Below are positions 12,808 to 15,508 of a DNA stretch of 15,508 nucleotides, in pieces. Position 1 is the first letter of the stretch. Each line of letters opens with the position of its first letter. The stretch is from CAVPEW01 sp050247895 (GTDB lineage: Bacteria; Actinomycetota; Acidimicrobiia; Acidimicrobiales; VFJN01), in NCBI GenBank assembly GCA_050247895.1, contig JBFWTJ010000067.1, positions 1 to 15,508 on the forward strand, written 5' to 3'. The notes beneath the pieces are model-generated. The model did no database searches, was not told where the DNA came from, and saw only the letters and a list, made by a program, of their open reading frames with translations. The position numbers and the translations under genes are program-made.

Positions 12808-12840
12808 GCGGTCCGATCCGCCTTGGGCGGCGCGGACCGC
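12808..12840 (+). terminator. Hairpin between lysC and asd
   Basis: An 8-bp outer stem (12808-12815 with 12833-12840), a 2x2 internal loop, a 5-bp inner stem (12818-12822 with 12826-12830) and a 3-nt loop fill the spacer between lysC and asd, starting 5 nt after the lysC stop. No T-run follows. It may terminate or attenuate lysC transcripts, or serve as a dyad operator for the asd promoter that begins 6 nt later. Confidence 0.5.
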
Positions 12841-12845
12841 ACCCG

Positions 12846-12851
12846 TAGCCT
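12846..12851 (+). promoter_or_regulatory. Candidate leaderless -10 (TAGCCT) of asd
   Basis: TAGCCT lies 7 nt (gtcgacc) before ATG 12859, and no Shine-Dalgarno is visible. It suggests asd can be transcribed separately from lysC. Confidence 0.5.
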
Positions 12852-12858
12852 GTCGACC

Positions 12859-13872
12859 ATGCGCGTCGGGATCGTCGGAGCCACCGGTCAGGTCGGCGGG
12901 GTCATGCTCCGCATCCTCGAGGAGCGGGGCTTCCCCCTCGACGAGCTCCGCCTCTTCGCCAGCGCCCGCTCCGCCGGCCGGGCGCTGGAGTGGAAGGGCG
13001 AGCCGGTCACCGTGGAGGACGCGGCCACGGCCGACTGGTCCGGCCTCGACCTGGCCCTGTTCTCCGCCGGCGCCACCTCGTCACGGGAGCTGGCCCCGAA
13101 GGTCGCGGCCGCCGGGGCGACCGTGGTCGACAACTCCTCGGCCTGGCGGATGGACCCCGACGTGCCCCTGGTCGTGCCCGAGGTCAACGCCGACGCCCTC
13201 GCCTCGATCCCCAAGGGGATCGTGGCCAACCCGAACTGCACGACCATGGTGGCCATGCCGGTCCTGTCGGTGCTCGACCGGGCCGCCGGCCTCGAGGCCC
13301 TGGTCGTCTCCACCTACCAGGCCACCTCGGGCGCCGGGCTGGCCGGCGTCGCCGAGTTGGACGACCAGGTCCGCAAGGTGGCCGACCGGGCCGCGGCCCT
13401 GGCCCACGACGGCCGGGCGGTCGAGTTCCCCGCACCCTCGAAGTTCCCCCGCCCCATCGCCTTCAACGTCGTGCCCCTGGCCGGCCAGGTCGTCGACGAC
13501 GGCCTGCGGGAGACCGACGAGGAGCAGAAGCTGCGGAACGAGAGCCGCAAGATCCTCGGCCTGCCCGACCTGGCCGTGTCGGGCACCTGCGTGCGGGTCC
13601 CCGTCTTCTCCGGCCACTCGCTGTCGATCAACGCCCGCTTCGCCCGACCGATCGACCCCGACCAGGCCGTCGAGCTGCTCCGCCACGCCCCGGGCGTGCA
13701 GCTGAGCGACATCCCGACCCCGCTGGAGGTGACCGGCGGCGACAAGACCCACGTCGGCCGGATCCGCCGCGACCCGACCGTGGACAACGGCCTGGCCCTG
13801 TTCCTGTCGGGCGACAACCTCCGCAAGGGTGCGGCGCTCAACGCCGTCCAGATCGCCGAGGCCCTCCTCTAG
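12859..13872 (+). CDS. asd: Aspartate-semialdehyde dehydrogenase
   Basis: A 337-aa NADPH-dependent enzyme that reduces aspartyl phosphate to aspartate semialdehyde, the second step after LysC. It opens with the nucleotide loop GIVGATGQVG (4-13), has FSAGATSS and DNSSAWRMDPDVPLVVPEVN, the active-site Cys127 in ANPNCTTM, Gln154 in STYQATSGAG, a GTCVRVPVFSGHS segment with the catalytic His253, and DNLRKGAALNAVQIAE near the end. All catalytic positions are intact and the length is normal. Start ATG 12859 has a TAGCCT 7 nt upstream. It is next to lysC as in many actinobacteria, but a hairpin and a separate -10 in the gap suggest partly independent expression. Confidence 0.96.
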   Translation: MRVGIVGATGQVGGVMLRILEERGFPLDELRLFASARSAGRALEWKGEPVTVEDAATADWSGLDLALFSAGATSSRELAPKVAAAGATVVDNSSAWRMDPDVPLVVPEVNADALASIPKGIVANPNCTTMVAMPVLSVLDRAAGLEALVVSTYQATSGAGLAGVAELDDQVRKVADRAAALAHDGRAVEFPAPSKFPRPIAFNVVPLAGQVVDDGLRETDEEQKLRNESRKILGLPDLAVSGTCVRVPVFSGHSLSINARFARPIDPDQAVELLRHAPGVQLSDIPTPLEVTGGDKTHVGRIRRDPTVDNGLALFLSGDNLRKGAALNAVQIAEALL

Positions 13873-14137
13873 CCCGACCACGAGCGGGCGAAGGAACGCC
13901 AGCGGTGCTCGGCGACCGACAGCCGGACCGCTGCGGTCACAGCCGACACACCGGCACCCGCTGCGGGCGGCCACCACCCGAGCGCGACGCTCCTTATGCC
14001 GACGATATGCGGCGGACCGCAGGATCTGGGCGACGTCGCACCGCGCGCGTCGCCGGAGGTCGGCCCGGGACCGGAGCCGTGCAGGCCGCCGCGTCCCCGG
14101 ACCGCGCGATGACGAGGCTTCTACCCGGGAGGGACGT
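13873..14137. other. 265-bp spacer between asd and the two-component genes
   Basis: No gene is supported here. A weak hairpin (gcccg 13872-13876 with cgggc 13885-13889) may end asd. A 7-bp inverted repeat, cagcggt (13900-13906) with accgctg (13927-13933), lies further on. Around 13993-14010 is the most AT-rich patch (ttatg, gatatg), a plausible promoter area for the response regulator, but no full TAnnnT is present. Confidence 0.35.
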
Positions 14138-14833
14138 GTGCGCGTGCTGATCGTCGAGGACGAGCCCTACATGGCCGAGGCCATCCGTGACGGGCTGCGC
14201 CTCGAAGCCATCGCGGCCGACATCGCCCTCGACGGCAACGCCGCGCTGGAGATGTTGGACGTCAACGCGTACGACATCGCGGTGCTCGACCGTGACGTCC
14301 CGGGGCCGTCGGGCGACGACGTCGCCGCGCACATCGTCGCCTCGGGCACCGGGATGCCCATCCTGATGCTCACCGCGGCCGACCGGCTCGACGACAAGGC
14401 GTCGGGGTTCGAGCTGGGCGCGGACGACTACCTGACCAAGCCGTTCGAGCTCCGGGAGCTGGTGCTCAGGCTCCGGGCGCTCGACCGCCGACGGGCGCAC
14501 AACCGGCCCCCGGTGCGCGAGATCGCCGGCCTGCGACTGGACCCGTTCCGCCGCGAGGTCTTCCGGGACGGCCGCTACGTCGCGCTCACCCGCAAGCAGT
14601 TCGCGGTGCTCGAGGTGCTCGTGGGGGCCGAGGGCGGGGTCGTCAGCGCCGAGGAGCTGTTGGAACGGGCATGGGACGAGAACGCCGATCCCTTCACGAA
14701 CGCGGTGCGGATCACGGTCTCGGCCCTGCGCAAGCGGCTGGGCGAGCCGTGGGCCATCGCCACGGTGGCCGGCGTCGGATACCGCATCGACACCGGATCG
14801 GACGAGGGGGCAGCAGGAGGCGACGGTGGATAG
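14138..14833 (+). CDS. OmpR/PhoB-family response regulator
   Basis: A 231-aa DNA-binding response regulator. The receiver domain (1-115) has Glu7-Asp8, the phospho-acceptor Asp51 in VLDRDVPG, Thr79 in LMLTAADR, and Tyr98/Lys101 in DDYLTKPF. The winged helix (about 130-222) has the usual LTRKQFAVLEVLV, SAEELLERAWDE, VRITVSALRKRLG and VAGVGYRID segments. It is activated by the kinase encoded next and binds DNA as a dimer, typically at direct repeats. Start GTG 14138 is placed at the conserved VRVLIVEDE and has GGGAGGG (14127-14133) 4 nt upstream. The last 8 nt overlap the kinase start. The signal sensed is unknown. Codon use looks slightly less skewed to C at third positions (more GCG and ACG) than in lysC or asd. 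Confidence 0.94.
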   Translation: MRVLIVEDEPYMAEAIRDGLRLEAIAADIALDGNAALEMLDVNAYDIAVLDRDVPGPSGDDVAAHIVASGTGMPILMLTAADRLDDKASGFELGADDYLTKPFELRELVLRLRALDRRRAHNRPPVREIAGLRLDPFRREVFRDGRYVALTRKQFAVLEVLVGAEGGVVSAEELLERAWDENADPFTNAVRITVSALRKRLGEPWAIATVAGVGYRIDTGSDEGAAGGDGG

Positions 14834-15508
14834 GCCACCCGGCCTGAGCGTTCGCATGAAGCTCACGCTCAGCTACGCCGGCTTCCTGATGGTCGCCGGT
14901 GCCCTGATGCTCACCGCGGCCTGGCTCGCCGGCCAGGACGAGGACTCCCTCCTGCTGCGGTACGTGCCCGAAGGCGTGAGCAGCGCCATCGGTTCGCTGA
15001 TCCCGGGCAACCGGTCGTTCATCCTGCGGAGGTTCGCGCCCGCCGCCGCGGTCGCGCAGGCCTTCCTGCTGGTCTTCGGCCTGGCGGGCGGGTGGATCCT
15101 GGCCGGCCGGATGCTCGCCCCGCTGTCGCGCATCACCGACGCCACCCGCCGGGCCGGCGCGGGATCCCTCGACCACCGGATCGCGCTCGAGGGCCGGCAG
15201 GACGAGTTCCGCGAGCTCGCCGACAGCTTCGACGCCATGCTCGCCAAGCTCGAGACGCACGTGGCCGAGCAGCAGCGGTTCGCGGCGAACGCCTCGCACG
15301 AGTTGCGCACGCCGCTGGCGATCACCCAGACCCTCCTCGACGTGGCCCGCAACGACCCGGACAGGGAGACCAGCGAGCTCGACGAGCTGCTCTACTCGGT
15401 CAACAAGCGAGCGATCAGGCGCACGGAGGCCCTGCTCCTGCTGAGCCGGGCCGACCGGCGATCGTTCGCCCGGGACCCCGTCGACCTCTCGCTGGTCGCG
15501 GAGGAGGC
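14826..15508 (+). CDS. Sensor histidine kinase, N-terminal part
   Basis: This gene begins inside the end of the response regulator (8-nt overlap) at GTG 14826, with a perfect AGGAGG (14815-14820) 5 nt upstream, and runs off the right edge after 227 codons. The visible part has a transmembrane helix (about 13-36), a short extracytoplasmic loop of about 35 residues, a second helix (about 72-95), a HAMP linker (about 96-148) and the H-box ASHELRTPLA with His158 as the phosphorylation site. The ATPase domain is beyond the window. The short outer loop suggests sensing within the membrane or through small ligands. It is the cognate kinase of the preceding regulator by position and coupling. Confidence 0.93.
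   Translation, partial: MDRPPGLSVRMKLTLSYAGFLMVAGALMLTAAWLAGQDEDSLLLRYVPEGVSSAIGSLIPGNRSFILRRFAPAAAVAQAFLLVFGLAGGWILAGRMLAPLSRITDATRRAGAGSLDHRIALEGRQDEFRELADSFDAMLAKLETHVAEQQRFAANASHELRTPLAITQTLLDVARNDPDRETSELDELLYSVNKRAIRRTEALLLLSRADRRSFARDPVDLSLVAEE

Noticed and set aside
1..15508. CRISPR arrays, tRNA/rRNA genes, insertion sequences, prophage or defence modules
   Set aside because: No regular repeat-spacer array, cloverleaf, transposase, integrase or nuclease was found by reading both strands. The genes are mostly ordinary chromosomal ones.

Overview
The window is very GC-rich, with third codon positions almost all G or C. It carries a set of genes typical of Actinomycetota: a BldD-type regulator with an intact c-di-GMP signature, a lysC-asd pair with the internal beta-subunit start known from corynebacteria, a KimA-like APC permease fused to the OB-fold protein that I recall lying in the same neighbourhood in other actinobacteria, and an LPXTG protein. 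Many genes have a TAnnnT -10 element only 6-9 nt before the start codon, which fits leaderless transcription. The content suggests a deep-branching actinobacterium such as an Acidimicrobiia (Iamia-like) member. That placement is inference.

Layout. 1-232 (-): 5' end of an ATP-binding protein with a Walker A motif. 233-434: divergent spacer with four consecutive inverted repeats. 435-1075 (+): two translationally coupled genes of unknown function, closed by a long GC-rich hairpin. 1219-3609 (+): KimA-like permease with a C-terminal OB-fold. 3704-5674 (-): ethylmalonyl-CoA mutase/MeaA-type B12 mutase, directly downstream of aat (5704-6396, -). 6462-8524 (-): LPXTG mini-protein overlapping a DUF4012-like membrane-anchored protein, preceded by three direct repeats at exactly 11-bp period. 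8633-9487 (-): 3-hydroxyacyl-CoA dehydrogenase. 9554-10252 (+): S51-family protein whose nucleophile serine is alanine. 10298-10894 (-): membrane-anchored FKBP-type prolyl isomerase. 11023-11523 (+): BldD-like regulator. 11591-13872 (+): aspartokinase and aspartate-semialdehyde dehydrogenase. 14138-15508 (+): OmpR-type response regulator and its histidine kinase, cut by the window end.

How the genes work together. lysC and asd catalyse steps 1 and 2 of the aspartate pathway (lysine/DAP, threonine, methionine). The B12 mutase and the hydroxyacyl-CoA dehydrogenase could both serve C4-CoA metabolism, but no crotonyl-CoA carboxylase/reductase is in view. BldD (c-di-GMP) and the permease (K+ transport, c-di-AMP-controlled in Bacillus) point to second-messenger control. 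The FKBP, LPXTG and DUF4012 proteins belong to the envelope. The least explained parts are the two-gene unknown operon at 435-1075 with its structured upstream DNA, and the LPXTG/DUF4012 pair. No rRNA, tRNA, CRISPR array, insertion sequence or integrase was seen, and no stretch without a gene exceeds 300 bases.
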